From Candidatus Geothermarchaeum rappei (lineage in GTDB: Archaea; Thermoproteota; Nitrososphaeria; Geothermarchaeales; JDFR-13), in NCBI GenBank assembly GCA_002011085.2, contig MTMB02000001.1, positions 105,820 to 169,819 of the forward strand: a stretch of DNA of 64,000 nucleotides, given 5' to 3'. Positions 1 through 8,593 of this stretch are shown here, piece by piece. Under the pieces are notes generated by a model. The model was not told where the DNA came from, did no database searches, and saw only the letters and a list, made by a program, of their open reading frames with translations. Every line of letters starts with the position of its first letter. Position 1 is the first letter of the stretch. A program made the position numbers and the translations under genes.

Positions 1-51
1 TCCATCACCTTCCTTAACAACTCCATATGGTGTTAGATGTAGCTTAATCAT
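1..51 (-). CDS. Partial CDS running off the left edge (N-terminal 17 codons)
   Basis: An ATG on the minus strand overlaps the stop codon of the upstream flippase gene in an ATGA arrangement. The frame is then open for all 17 visible codons to the edge of the window (MIKLHLTPYGVVKEGDG). The overlap implies translational coupling with the flippase, so this is probably another surface-polysaccharide gene. The visible peptide is too short to assign a family. Confidence 0.5.
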   Translation of the reverse strand, partial: MIKLHLTPYGVVKEGDG

Positions 52-1601
52 CTTGCCTCCACCATCTTAAATACTTTCTCATGTTCTATACCCGACAAAT
101 AACATATTATCTTAATGACGGATATTAAACGTTCCCTGTAGGGTAGGGAGATGTATAGCGACGCTATTTCCTCCGGTGTTACGGTTTTTAGGATACGTAG
201 TATAATTAGATACAAGGCTCCTGCTGCAATGAAGTAGATAAAGAACACGTCAAATCTCTTGAAATTCTCCCAAACTAGCCATATGGTTAATCCTGAGATG
301 CCTCCAGCTATAAATGATTTGGCATACGCAGTTATATCTATACGTATACTTAGCATTTTAATACCTACATAGAGAAACAATAGGTACGAGACTATTATTA
401 GGGAGGCCCTTCCAATTCCAGTGGATATATAGCCTACATATGGATAGAGACCTATCATAATTACTAAGTCCACTATTATAGACGCGACCATTATTATCAT
501 GAGCTCCTTATTCTTCTTAGCAGCTATAAACGCGCTCTGAAGTAGTGGGTTGAGTGGCCCTAGCCAGAGACCAATACTCATTATTTGGAATAGAGGTATT
601 GCCCCTCCATATGCTGGGCCTGCAAGGAGGTAAATAAGCGGTTCTGCCAAAGCCGCCGCGAGTATAAAGACCGGAGATACAAATATGAATATGTACCTAC
701 TAATATCCTCAATTCTATTGCTTAAGCCGTCTATTCCATTGAGATGATACTCTTCCGATAAATGAGGGAGCATGCTGCCTTGAATAGCCTGGTACATAGC
801 CGTTAGAAAGAGTATTCCGGTGGTGGCTATGTAGAAATACGCTAGTATACTCGGTCCAAATATGTACGAGACGATTCTATCTCCATACTCCGTTGCCGCT
901 AGAATAATATCTGCTATGAATAGGGGCGCGGCATCCTTAATTATATTTGAAGGTTTTTCAGACTCAAGAGTAGGGGGGCTATACTGTGGAACCGTCTTCC
1001 TCATTATAAGCACTATACTTAGGACTTCTCCTATAATCCATGCCACTAATATTCCATCCACTCCATAGCCCCTTAGGAGAAAGTATATCATCAGAAGACG
1101 ATAGACAAGAAAGCCAGTTGAAACATAGAGGGTCTCATAATGAAAAAGCTGTAGCGCCTCTAAACCAGCTACAATTAGGTTTCTAAAGGCAAATAAAGAT
1201 AGTAGTATGGTGAATAGAATTAGTCCATTGGTTGACTCAACGGCTTCAAAGATCTTAAAGTAACCTATTCCATATGATACTAGAGCGATTATAACTGCGA
1301 TAAATGGGAGGGATAGGGTTGTGGTTAGCCAGAATGTTCCTCTAATCTTCCTTTCTTCATTTAAAGCTGTATAACCTGCTATCAGTCTAATACCTACTTT
1401 CTTCAATCCAAAGTTAGCGCTCAACCCTACTAGATATAGAAGCGACACGATTAAACCATATACACCCATCTCGGTGGGATTTAGGATTCTGGATATTATT
1501 CCGAAGGTTAAGAGGCTGATTATATAAATACTAATCTGCTGCATGAGTAGTGAGCTGAAGTTCTTGATAAGCTTAAAATTTATCTTCCTAATTTTCCTCA
1601 T
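48..1601 (-). CDS. Polysaccharide/oligosaccharide flippase, Wzx-like (MOP superfamily)
   Basis: This 517-residue protein is almost entirely hydrophobic, with about 12 to 14 predicted membrane segments. It has the typical Wzx-type N-terminus, in which a short basic stretch is followed by a glutamine-containing first helix and a motif around LNPTEMGVYG. Members of the family flip lipid-linked oligosaccharides across the cytoplasmic membrane for glycan or S-layer glycoprotein synthesis; the substrate cannot be told from sequence. The ATG start has a GAGG-type ribosome site about 8 bases upstream, and a stop lies a few codons further upstream in frame. The stop overlaps the start of the next minus-strand gene, so the two probably form an operon. 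The family call is firm, the substrate unknown. Confidence 0.85.
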   Translation of the reverse strand: MRKIRKINFKLIKNFSSLLMQQISIYIISLLTFGIISRILNPTEMGVYGLIVSLLYLVGLSANFGLKKVGIRLIAGYTALNEERKIRGTFWLTTTLSLPFIAVIIALVSYGIGYFKIFEAVESTNGLILFTILLSLFAFRNLIVAGLEALQLFHYETLYVSTGFLVYRLLMIYFLLRGYGVDGILVAWIIGEVLSIVLIMRKTVPQYSPPTLESEKPSNIIKDAAPLFIADIILAATEYGDRIVSYIFGPSILAYFYIATTGILFLTAMYQAIQGSMLPHLSEEYHLNGIDGLSNRIEDISRYIFIFVSPVFILAAALAEPLIYLLAGPAYGGAIPLFQIMSIGLWLGPLNPLLQSAFIAAKKNKELMIIMVASIIVDLVIMIGLYPYVGYISTGIGRASLIIVSYLLFLYVGIKMLSIRIDITAYAKSFIAGGISGLTIWLVWENFKRFDVFFIYFIAAGALYLIILRILKTVTPEEIASLYISLPYRERLISVIKIICYLSGIEHEKVFKMVEAR

Positions 1602-1898
1602 CCAATCAGCCTCTTAACCATGGTATCATCATCTTCCCAACCTTATTCTTCCTACCGATACATGATATTATCCTTATGAATGTAAATTTATCATGGCTTA
1701 AATAGGCTTTAATAAATATATTGAATAGAATAAATCATTGAAATATTTGAGTGTATGTATGTTTTATAAGCAAAAAACTTTGCATTTTTAACTTTTTCAT
1801 CAATTAACAAGCTGTTCTCCTGTTAATCTACTTTATTCAGCCCTTGGCAAAACATTTAAAAATAACTGGTTTAAAATCTATTACAGAGGTGAATACGT
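1602..1898. other. AT-rich intergenic region between divergent genes
   Basis: About 300 bases separate the divergently transcribed flippase and S30e genes. Apart from a TATA-like element for S30e near its right end, I see no coding frame, tRNA or clear repeat. The left part, just upstream of the flippase, carries a weak C-box-like and CTGA-like pair on the minus strand that lacks the other boxes. Confidence 0.5.
1853..1864 (+). promoter_or_regulatory. TATA-box promoter of the S30e gene
   Basis: The sequence CATTTAAAAATA lies about 26 bases before a predicted start site near 1884, which leaves a leader of about 15 bases containing a GAGGTGA ribosome site at 1886-1892. The spacing fits an archaeal TATA promoter. 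Confidence 0.5.
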
Positions 1899-2069
1899 AT
1901 GGGTACACACGGTTCATTGACAAAGGCAGGTAAGGTTAGGAGTCTAACGCCTAAGATTGATCCAATGCCCCATCCTCCGACAAATCCGAAGAAGAGGAAT
2001 AGAATAAACTATAAGAAGAGGATTCTCTTAAATAGGCCTCCCGGCCAGTTCAGACCTGGGAGAAGGTAA
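1899..2069 (+). CDS. rps30e: 30S ribosomal protein S30e
   Basis: This 56-residue, highly basic protein begins MGTHGSLTKAGKVRS, which is the family signature (THGSLTxAGKVRxQTPK), and ends in the basic PGQFRPGRR tail. S30e is a small-subunit ribosomal protein present in eukaryotes and many Thermoproteota and absent from bacteria. The GAGGTGA ribosome site lies 6 bases before the ATG. It is monocistronic, with its own TATA box. Its presence supports an archaeal, TACK-type origin for the window. Confidence 0.92.
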   Translation: MGTHGSLTKAGKVRSLTPKIDPMPHPPTNPKKRNRINYKKRILLNRPPGQFRPGRR

Positions 2070-2229
2070 AAACCGCCCCCTCATTTTACCAAGTATTTAT
2101 CTTCATTCTCCCGAATATTACTTGTTTCTTTTCTAGAACATTATCTGAACATAGATCCGGATCACTGTCTCTCAAAAGTGGATATTTTATTTAAGTGTAT
2201 GGGTCTTTTATCCTCATTGAGGATGGATA

Positions 2230-3849
2230 ATGACTGGTGGACGAGAGACTACTGTTGATGAGAAGCTTAGAGAGGCGGTTAAATTTATTGTTAAAGAGGT
2301 TAGGGAGAAGGGTATTAAAGACCCGGTGAAAATCAATCGTATAAAGTATAGGGCAGTTAGACTCTTTAGACTTGGTAGAGTCCCTTCTAATGTAGAGATA
2401 CTCAAGTATGTCAATGAGATAGATCCTGAGCTAGCCAGTGTCTTTAGGCTTAAGCCGGTTAGAAGTATTTCTGGAGTTGTTATAGTCGCCATTATGACTT
2501 ATCCCTATGAATGTCCCCATGGACGCTGTCTATACTGCCCCCATTATCCAGGAGCCCCCATATCATATACTGGTAAAGAGCCTAGTGCAATGAGGGGTAT
2601 ACATAATGAATTTGATCCCTATAAGCAGGTCACGAGCAGACTGGAGCAGTTGGAGTCAATGGGGCATTCAACTGATAAGGTTGAGATCATAATTCAGGGG
2701 GGTACCTTCAACGCAACTCCATTAGAATATAGAGAATGGTATATGCGTCGTCTTCTACAAGCCTTTATAGGATATTATCCCGAGTCATTTGAAAAAGGTG
2801 TTTTGGATGCTGAGAAGAGCCCCAAGCGTATCGTAGGGATTACCTTCGAAACCCGTCCAGATGCATGTAGTGAGGAGCAGATCAACTGGATGCTGGAGCG
2901 TGGGGGAACACGCGTTGAATTAGGCGTCCAGACAATATATGACGATGTATATAAGTATGTCGATAGAGGGCATAGTATCCAGGATGTTATTGAAGCCACT
3001 AGGAGACTGAGGGATGCAGGATTTAAAGTCACATATCATTTAATGCCCGGGCTTCCACTAACCAACTTTAAACATGACTTGAATATATTCAATCTAGTCT
3101 TTTCCTCGCATAACTATATGCCTGATAATCTAAAGATCTATCCGACGCTTGTACTTGAACATACAGGGCTACTCGAAATATGGAGGTCTGGAGGCTACAA
3201 ACCATATGATACGGAAATCGCCAAAGACTTGGTGTCTCTTGTTAAGGGCAATATAATTCCTCCATGGATAAGGATAATGCGTGTCAATAGAGATATTCCA
3301 AGCCATGAGATTATAGATGGAGTTAAAAAGACTAACCTGAGGCAGATAGTCCAGATGGATATGCGAAAAATAGGTTTGAGATGCAGATGCATAAGATGCA
3401 GAGAGGCTGGTCACAGATGGATGAAGGAAGGATATAAAGGTTCTGAAGAACTAGTCATTAAGGTATCCTCATATCCTGCTAGTGGAGGCATTGAATACTT
3501 CATATCCGTAGAAGACGTGGAGAACGACGTGATATATGGTTTCATCAGGCTACGCAGGCCTTCTAATAAGGCGTGGAGGCCTGAGATCACTAGCAGCGAG
3601 ACATATATAGTTAGGGAACTACATGTATATGGCCATAGTCTTCCACTGGGTAGCGGCCCCCAAGGTCTGGAGGGCTCGTGGCAACATATTGGACTAGGCT
3701 CAATCCTCTTATCCGAGGCGGAGAAGCTGGCATCATCACTTGATGGAGAAAAAATAGTGGTTATAAGCGGCATTGGAGTCAGGGAATACTATTATAAACA
3801 TGGTTATAATAGGGAGGGTCCATATGTAAGTAAATTTTTAGGGGGCTAA
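2230..3849 (+). CDS. elp3: Elp3-type tRNA uridine-34 carboxymethyltransferase (radical SAM + GNAT)
   Basis: Archaeal Elp3 uses acetyl-CoA and S-adenosylmethionine to modify carbon 5 of the wobble uridine in tRNA. The 539-residue protein has a basic N-terminal tRNA-binding region. A radical-SAM cluster motif CPHGRCLYC follows, with cysteines 95, 100 and 103, then the family sequence SYTGKEPSAMRG. A cysteine pair around residues 388-393 (CRCIRC) lies in the central zinc region. The C-terminal GNAT acetyltransferase domain ends in LGSILLSEAEKLA and the YYYKHGY element. The length is normal for full Elp3. A TATA-like run at about 2184-2196 places transcription start roughly 15 bases before the ATG. 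It stands alone, without other Elongator subunits, as is usual in archaea. Confidence 0.93.
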   Translation: MTGGRETTVDEKLREAVKFIVKEVREKGIKDPVKINRIKYRAVRLFRLGRVPSNVEILKYVNEIDPELASVFRLKPVRSISGVVIVAIMTYPYECPHGRCLYCPHYPGAPISYTGKEPSAMRGIHNEFDPYKQVTSRLEQLESMGHSTDKVEIIIQGGTFNATPLEYREWYMRRLLQAFIGYYPESFEKGVLDAEKSPKRIVGITFETRPDACSEEQINWMLERGGTRVELGVQTIYDDVYKYVDRGHSIQDVIEATRRLRDAGFKVTYHLMPGLPLTNFKHDLNIFNLVFSSHNYMPDNLKIYPTLVLEHTGLLEIWRSGGYKPYDTEIAKDLVSLVKGNIIPPWIRIMRVNRDIPSHEIIDGVKKTNLRQIVQMDMRKIGLRCRCIRCREAGHRWMKEGYKGSEELVIKVSSYPASGGIEYFISVEDVENDVIYGFIRLRRPSNKAWRPEITSSETYIVRELHVYGHSLPLGSGPQGLEGSWQHIGLGSILLSEAEKLASSLDGEKIVVISGIGVREYYYKHGYNREGPYVSKFLGG

Positions 3850-3932
3850 AACCTATTTAATGAATGTTTTTAGTATCTCGCTAGAATATTATTTTATAAT
3901 TAAAGTAATGTAATTCTAATGGAGGCCTAGAT

Positions 3933-5258
3933 ATGACAAATATTGTAGAATATTTTCTTAAAAAGAAGGGTGTAAACATAGGCGATTACGTGGAAGTTTA
4001 TCTGATGGACAGGATAAAATATAAAGGTATTATAATGCCTAAACACGAGTTCTCCAAGCCTGAGATACTTGTGTTGAAACTCGATAATGGATACAATATT
4101 GGAATAGACATCAATAAGGTGCTGGATATCCGTAAGACAGAGGCTCCTGAAATATCTCCGGGGGTGAGTGTTGAAGATGAGGTTGAAAGGCCTGAAGATC
4201 TTCCTCGTGTCTTGGTCATGGGGGTTGGAGGCACTATACTGAGTAAAGTCGATTATACTACTGGTGCTGTAAGAAGCGCTGTATCCACTGAAGAGCTTCT
4301 ATCGATACTGCCTGAGGTTAATCAAATAGCTGAGATAGATACAAAGATAATAATGAATAAATATAGTGAACATCTCACGCCATCTGACTGGAGCAAGATC
4401 TCTAGGGAGATCTACTCCGCAATTTCATCTAAGAAATATGATGGCATAGTCGTTCTTCATGGGACCGATACCCTTGGATACACTGCTGCAGCCGTATCGT
4501 TTGCGGTTCAGCAGCTTCCAATACCCGTGGTATTCGTCGGTTCCCAGAGGTCATCTGATAGGCCAAGTTCCGACGCTGCTTTAAACCTTATCTCCGCTAT
4601 TCGGGTTGCTGGCTATGCCGATATCGCCGAGGTAGTTGTAGCCATGCATAGGGATACCTCCGATGAGTATATAGCTGTCCACCAAGGGACTAGGGTTAGG
4701 AAGAACCATACGAGTAGGAGAGACGCCTTTCAATCAATAGACACCAATCCATATATGCTTGTAGATAGTGAGGGGAGGTTTAAAATTCTTAGAGATGGTT
4801 TTAGGAGGAGAGACGTGAATCGTTCTCCAATACTCTATCCCAAGTTTAGTCAAGACGTTGCGCTTGTAAAATTCTATCCCGGCTTTAACCACCATATCCT
4901 GTTAAGTCTCTTACATAATGGTGTTAAGGCAGTTATTCTAGAGGGTACTGGACTTGGGCATGTAGGGGAATATCTATTTGAGACAATAGGGCTACTAGTG
5001 GACAACGGTGTCCATATTTATATGACTTCTCAATGTATCTGGGGCCGTGTGAACATGAATGTATATGATACAGGGCGTTTCCTCAGAAAACTAGGTGTTA
5101 TACCCCTGGAAAACATTATAAGTGAAACAGCGTATGTAAAGGCCAGCTGGGTTTTAGGTAATTTCGGTGTTAAGGAGCTGGATATTTTGATGACGACTAA
5201 TGTTGTGGGAGAGGCTTCTCCAAGGAGCCCAATTAAGGATATGAGGCGGGAGTCATGA
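3933..5258 (+). CDS. gatD: Glutamyl-tRNA(Gln) amidotransferase subunit D (asparaginase-like)
   Basis: GatD releases ammonia from glutamine or asparagine for GatE, which converts Glu-tRNA(Gln) to Gln-tRNA(Gln). Residues 1 to about 70 form the small beta-barrel domain of GatD. From residue 92 there is a type I asparaginase domain, with the nucleophile motif GGTI at 99-102 (Thr101), the second motif HGTDT at 175-179, and the following conserved GSQRSSDRPSSDA. A GGAGG ribosome site precedes the ATG. The stop overlaps the gatE start as ATGA, so the two subunits are translationally coupled. GatDE is exclusively archaeal. Confidence 0.95.
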   Translation: MTNIVEYFLKKKGVNIGDYVEVYLMDRIKYKGIIMPKHEFSKPEILVLKLDNGYNIGIDINKVLDIRKTEAPEISPGVSVEDEVERPEDLPRVLVMGVGGTILSKVDYTTGAVRSAVSTEELLSILPEVNQIAEIDTKIIMNKYSEHLTPSDWSKISREIYSAISSKKYDGIVVLHGTDTLGYTAAAVSFAVQQLPIPVVFVGSQRSSDRPSSDAALNLISAIRVAGYADIAEVVVAMHRDTSDEYIAVHQGTRVRKNHTSRRDAFQSIDTNPYMLVDSEGRFKILRDGFRRRDVNRSPILYPKFSQDVALVKFYPGFNHHILLSLLHNGVKAVILEGTGLGHVGEYLFETIGLLVDNGVHIYMTSQCIWGRVNMNVYDTGRFLRKLGVIPLENIISETAYVKASWVLGNFGVKELDILMTTNVVGEASPRSPIKDMRRES

Positions 5259-7174
5259 AGTCGGAATACGAGGAATATGGGTTGAAAATAGGGTTAGAGA
5301 TACATTTTCAACTAGATACTGGGAGAAAGTTATTCTGCCGATGTCCCCCAGAGATCCTGGAGTCTGTAGAGGGCCTCCGCTTTATACGTAGGCTAAGGCC
5401 TACACAGAGTGAACTAGGGCAAGTTGATCCAGCGGCTTATTTTGAGTTTAAAAAAGGGCTGACTATAGAATACGTCGCGCCTTTTGAATCAAGTTGCTTG
5501 GTTGAGATGGATGAGGAGCCTCCGCATCCAATAGATAGGACGGCGCTTGAGACAGTCGTTAGAATAGCTCAGTATATGCGTTCTTCAATCGTTGATGAAG
5601 TTCATGTTATGAGAAAGATCGTTGTAGACGGGTCTAATACAACTGGTTTCCAGAGAACTGCTATAATTGGGTTAGGAGGCTATATACGTGTAAACGAGCT
5701 TGATAAAAATATCCCTATTCAGACGATATGCCTAGAAGAAGAGGCTGCTAGACTAATTAAAAGGGAGGGGAACAAAGTATCGTACTATTTAGATCGCCTG
5801 GGGATTCCCCTAGTTGAGATCGCTACGGCTCCTGTAATACATTCTCCCGATGAAGCGGCGGTAGTCGCATTAAGCATCGGTAGGATAGTGTCTGCAACAG
5901 GATTTAAGAGAAGGGGATTGGGTAGTGTTAGGCAAGATATAAACATCTCAATCCTAGGCGGTAATATAGTGGAGGTTAAGGGAGTCCAGAAGATAACCCA
6001 GTTGAAGAAGGTTATTGAATTTGAGTTTAAGCGGCAATTAGGTTTACATAAGATATCCGAGGCCTTAAAGGAGAGGGGTATATCTAAGGAATCAATATCA
6101 GCCTCCCTCGTCAAGGATGTGACTGGAATATTCTTAAATACTAGAAATAAAATAATACGCAGGAATATTAAGAAGGGCGGTAAAGTAGTGGGTGTATTAC
6201 TTAGAGGCTTTTCAGGCCTCATCGGCACGGAGACCGCTCCTGGCTATAGGCTGGGTAAGGAATTTGCTGAGCGTGTACGTTTCTGGACCGGGTTAAAAGG
6301 AGTTTTCCATACAGACGAGCTTCCTGGATATGGTATAACCCGGGAGGAGGTTGATAACCTCAAGGAGTTTTTCGAGGCAGGTGAGTTAGACGCTGTAGTT
6401 TTCGTCGTTGCACCCGAGAAACAGGCATATGAGGCTATCAAGCGTGTTATTGAGAGAGCGGTTGAAGCGGTTGATGGTGTTCCAAGTGAAACTAGGGGTT
6501 CGAGGGAGGATGGGACTACTTTCTATATGCGGCCTAGGCCCGGTATGGCAAGGATGTATCCAGAGACAGATATTCCTCCAATAAGGCTTACCTCAAAATT
6601 CTTGGAGGATATGAGGGAGAAACCGGTTAAAGACCCATCTATAACCGTTGCAGAGATAGTGGCTGAATATTCAATTAATGAGGAGCTAGCATGGAAACTC
6701 TATGACTCCGATTACATAGATCTATTCAAAGAGATTGTGGCTGAGGCAAAAAACCTTTCTGCCTCTTTCATCGCCTCCTTCTTAGCGGATACTTTAAAAT
6801 ACTTGGAGAGGGAGGGTCTGGATGTTGAGGAGGTCGATGATCAGTTAATTTTAGATGCGTTTAAAGCAGTTGAATCGGGTGTAACTGAAAAGGAGTCGCT
6901 TATGGATATCGTTACATATTGTATACAAAATAATGTGGCTGTAGATGAAGCGATAGATAAGCTGGGCGTCAAGAAAATATCTAATATCGATAATATCCGT
7001 AATCAAATAGAAGAGTTACTTTCCTCTAGAGATGATTTAAGAGGCCTGCCCAAAGATATATTGAAGAAGAGGCTGATGGCGATAATAATGTCTGAGTATC
7101 GTGGTAGAGTAGATCCTAAGGCAGTTTTAAGCCTTATTGATGAGGTTGTGGGAGCTGAGGACGATGAGCGATGA
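5255..7174 (+). CDS. gatE: Glutamyl-tRNA(Gln) amidotransferase subunit E
   Basis: GatE is the archaeal GatB-like kinase and amidotransferase subunit that phosphorylates the glutamate of Glu-tRNA(Gln) and amidates it with ammonia from GatD. The 639-residue protein opens with GLKIGLEIHFQLDT and the zinc-type FCRCPP motif. It contains the catalytic-cradle sequences IPLVEIATAP and SVRQDINISI, then the AspRS-like insertion that distinguishes GatE from GatB (about residues 280-410, with EDGTTFYMRPRPG), and ends in a helical YqeY-like tail. The ATG overlaps the gatD stop. The last codons overlap the start of the following winged-helix gene, so all three may share one transcript. Confidence 0.95.
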   Translation: MKSEYEEYGLKIGLEIHFQLDTGRKLFCRCPPEILESVEGLRFIRRLRPTQSELGQVDPAAYFEFKKGLTIEYVAPFESSCLVEMDEEPPHPIDRTALETVVRIAQYMRSSIVDEVHVMRKIVVDGSNTTGFQRTAIIGLGGYIRVNELDKNIPIQTICLEEEAARLIKREGNKVSYYLDRLGIPLVEIATAPVIHSPDEAAVVALSIGRIVSATGFKRRGLGSVRQDINISILGGNIVEVKGVQKITQLKKVIEFEFKRQLGLHKISEALKERGISKESISASLVKDVTGIFLNTRNKIIRRNIKKGGKVVGVLLRGFSGLIGTETAPGYRLGKEFAERVRFWTGLKGVFHTDELPGYGITREEVDNLKEFFEAGELDAVVFVVAPEKQAYEAIKRVIERAVEAVDGVPSETRGSREDGTTFYMRPRPGMARMYPETDIPPIRLTSKFLEDMREKPVKDPSITVAEIVAEYSINEELAWKLYDSDYIDLFKEIVAEAKNLSASFIASFLADTLKYLEREGLDVEEVDDQLILDAFKAVESGVTEKESLMDIVTYCIQNNVAVDEAIDKLGVKKISNIDNIRNQIEELLSSRDDLRGLPKDILKKRLMAIIMSEYRGRVDPKAVLSLIDEVVGAEDDER

Positions 7175-7634
7175 GAAGACAAGTATAGTTAGTTTACGCA
7201 TTAAAATCGGGATTAATGAACTGGAGATAAGTGGGGAGTATGAAAGTGTAATGAGGATAATTGATAAATTACTCCCATATCTAACTTCCAAGGAGCAAGC
7301 GTCTGAAGTTATCCAAGAACCCCATGAGGAGCAGCATGAGGAGTCGAGGGATATACAAATCACAGATCTCCCACCGTCCATTCCTTTGAAGAGAGGTGAG
7401 CCCTTGACAGAGATACTGACGAAGCTCTTTGACACTAGATGGGGGAATAAACCAAGGCCTCTAAAGGATATTATAGAGGCTTTAAACAGCTATGGCCTGT
7501 ATTATCCCAAATCCACCATAGCCGTTACACTAAATCGGCTGGCTCAGCGAGGGGTAATACGTAGGGTGAGAGGTAAAGGCAAGTATTATCTATATGTCTC
7601 ATCAAAACCCTTGAAAGGTGATGTAGATGCCTAA
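7164..7634 (+). CDS. Winged-helix protein, paralogue A of a three-gene cluster
   Basis: This 156-residue protein has a short beta-rich N-terminal module (residues 8-40), then an acidic glutamate/glutamine-rich linker, then a C-terminal winged-helix-like domain. That domain reads approximately W..KPRPL..I...L..YG.YY..STI...L..L..RG..R..GKGKYYLY. The same two-part architecture and many of the same residues occur in the protein at 8123-8518, so the two are clear paralogues. I chose the ATG at 7164 over an earlier in-frame ATG at 7137 because it shortens the overlap with gatE to 11 bases. The wing suggests nucleic-acid binding, but the function is unknown. Confidence 0.75.
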   Translation: MSDEKTSIVSLRIKIGINELEISGEYESVMRIIDKLLPYLTSKEQASEVIQEPHEEQHEESRDIQITDLPPSIPLKRGEPLTEILTKLFDTRWGNKPRPLKDIIEALNSYGLYYPKSTIAVTLNRLAQRGVIRRVRGKGKYYLYVSSKPLKGDVDA

Positions 7635-8112
7635 AATCAAGGTCACCGTCGTCCTAGATGGCATGGAGTATACAGTTGAAGGCGATCCAGAATCAGTTTT
7701 GAGAAACGTGCTTCAATGGGTATACAAGATTATGCCAGAGGTCGACTTAGCTAGACGGTTGATGGTTGATATTGATTATATGAGGCTGTCAGACGTGTTA
7801 TCAAAATATGTGATGACCTCCGAAGAAGGCGATATTATATTTAAGGAGGATATTCCACAACGCTTATCGCTGAGTAATAAAATATTAATTGCACTAGGCT
7901 TATCCAAGCTACTATATCAGCTTGGAAAGAGGGATGAGGATGGCATCTACCTCCATGAACTGGCTAAGTATGTTGTTTCATCGACGAAGACAGTATCCTC
8001 AAGGTTAAGTGAACTATACTCAACGGGATACGTCGAGAAGAACAAAATGGAAGATGGAGTCCTATATCGAATTACTATCAAGGGGCTGTTGAGACTCCTC
8101 TCAATGGGATAA
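7627..8112 (+). CDS. Winged-helix protein, paralogue B of a three-gene cluster
   Basis: This 161-residue protein starts with the same kind of N-terminal module as its neighbours (a beta strand, DGMEYTVEGD, then an amphipathic helix) and ends in a helix-turn-helix resembling MarR/ArsR-type winged helices. The C-terminal part includes LHELAKYVVSSTKTVSSRLSELYSTGYVEKN and a final ITIKGLLRLL helix. It overlaps the end of paralogue A by 8 bases and is probably cotranscribed with it. It is more diverged than A and C are from one another. A transcription regulator is the natural guess, but I cannot name a family. Confidence 0.75.
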   Translation: MPKIKVTVVLDGMEYTVEGDPESVLRNVLQWVYKIMPEVDLARRLMVDIDYMRLSDVLSKYVMTSEEGDIIFKEDIPQRLSLSNKILIALGLSKLLYQLGKRDEDGIYLHELAKYVVSSTKTVSSRLSELYSTGYVEKNKMEDGVLYRITIKGLLRLLSMG

Positions 8113-8122
8113 TAAACATATG

Positions 8123-8518
8123 TTAGGTCTTTACGTGATAAGGGATCTTCTGGATATACTGGTATTTTCTTGCCTTGCCTATTCTAGATAACTTACCTTC
8201 TTTAACGAGAGATAACAGGGCATGAGATATAGCGCTTCTATCATAGTTATATCCCCTTCTAGAGAGCTCATCCCATATCTCACCAAGCTTCCTAGGCTTC
8301 TCAAACCACCCTTCTCTCCACAGTTTCTCCACAGCCTCTTTACATGTTAAGGCATAGAATTCTTCACGATCCCCTTCTTTAGCAGGGGTGATGCCCTCCA
8401 CGGTCTTTACCACAGTAGTAATCGCTTCGTTCAGCTGCTCAGGCAAGCACTCTATCTCAACTTCAACCCCGCCAATGTTAAGCTTAACCCGAATCTTCCT
8501 ATCTTCAGTCATCTCCAT
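8123..8518 (-). CDS. Winged-helix protein, paralogue C of a three-gene cluster
   Basis: This 131-residue protein has an N-terminal module KIRVKLNIGGVEVEIE followed by a helix. Its winged-helix domain contains W..KPRKLGEIWDELSRRGY and SAISHALLSLVKEGKL, then RIGKARKYQYI. It matches paralogue A position by position across the wing. It is transcribed towards A and B and away from nurA. No ribosome site precedes the ATG. A TATA box centred near 8542 puts the start of transcription at about the ATG, so the mRNA is probably leaderless. An ATG at 8512 is an alternative start. Function unknown, likely DNA-binding. Confidence 0.75.
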   Translation of the reverse strand: MEMTEDRKIRVKLNIGGVEVEIECLPEQLNEAITTVVKTVEGITPAKEGDREEFYALTCKEAVEKLWREGWFEKPRKLGEIWDELSRRGYNYDRSAISHALLSLVKEGKLSRIGKARKYQYIQKIPYHVKT

Positions 8519-8538
8519 AAAATAATTGTTGAATTAAG

Positions 8539-8546
8539 ATTTAAAT
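8539..8546. promoter_or_regulatory. Palindromic TATA box shared by divergent genes
   Basis: ATTTAAAT is its own reverse complement. It sits about 25 bases from the minus-strand ATG of the winged-helix gene (leaderless) and about 36 bases from the nurA ATG, which would give nurA a leader of about 10 bases. One TATA element could therefore direct both genes. Confidence 0.4.
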
Positions 8547-8565
8547 ACTTTTATGTTCAATAATA

Positions 8566-8593
8566 TTCATGAAATAAAATGAATTTTCATGAA
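8566..8593. promoter_or_regulatory. Two TTCATGAA palindromes 20 bp apart around the nurA start
   Basis: The 8-bp palindrome TTCATGAA occurs at 8566-8573 and again at 8586-8593, exactly two helical turns apart. The pair straddles the nurA ATG at 8579. This spacing puts both sites on the same face of the DNA, as expected for a dimeric helix-turn-helix regulator, and three winged-helix genes lie next door. The operator role is inference. Confidence 0.35.

Noticed and set aside
1605-1640. C/D-sRNA-like boxes on the minus strand (ATGATGA, then CTGA 16 bases later)
   Set aside because: There is no C' box, no second D box and no terminal stem, and the segment overlaps the ribosome site of the flippase gene.
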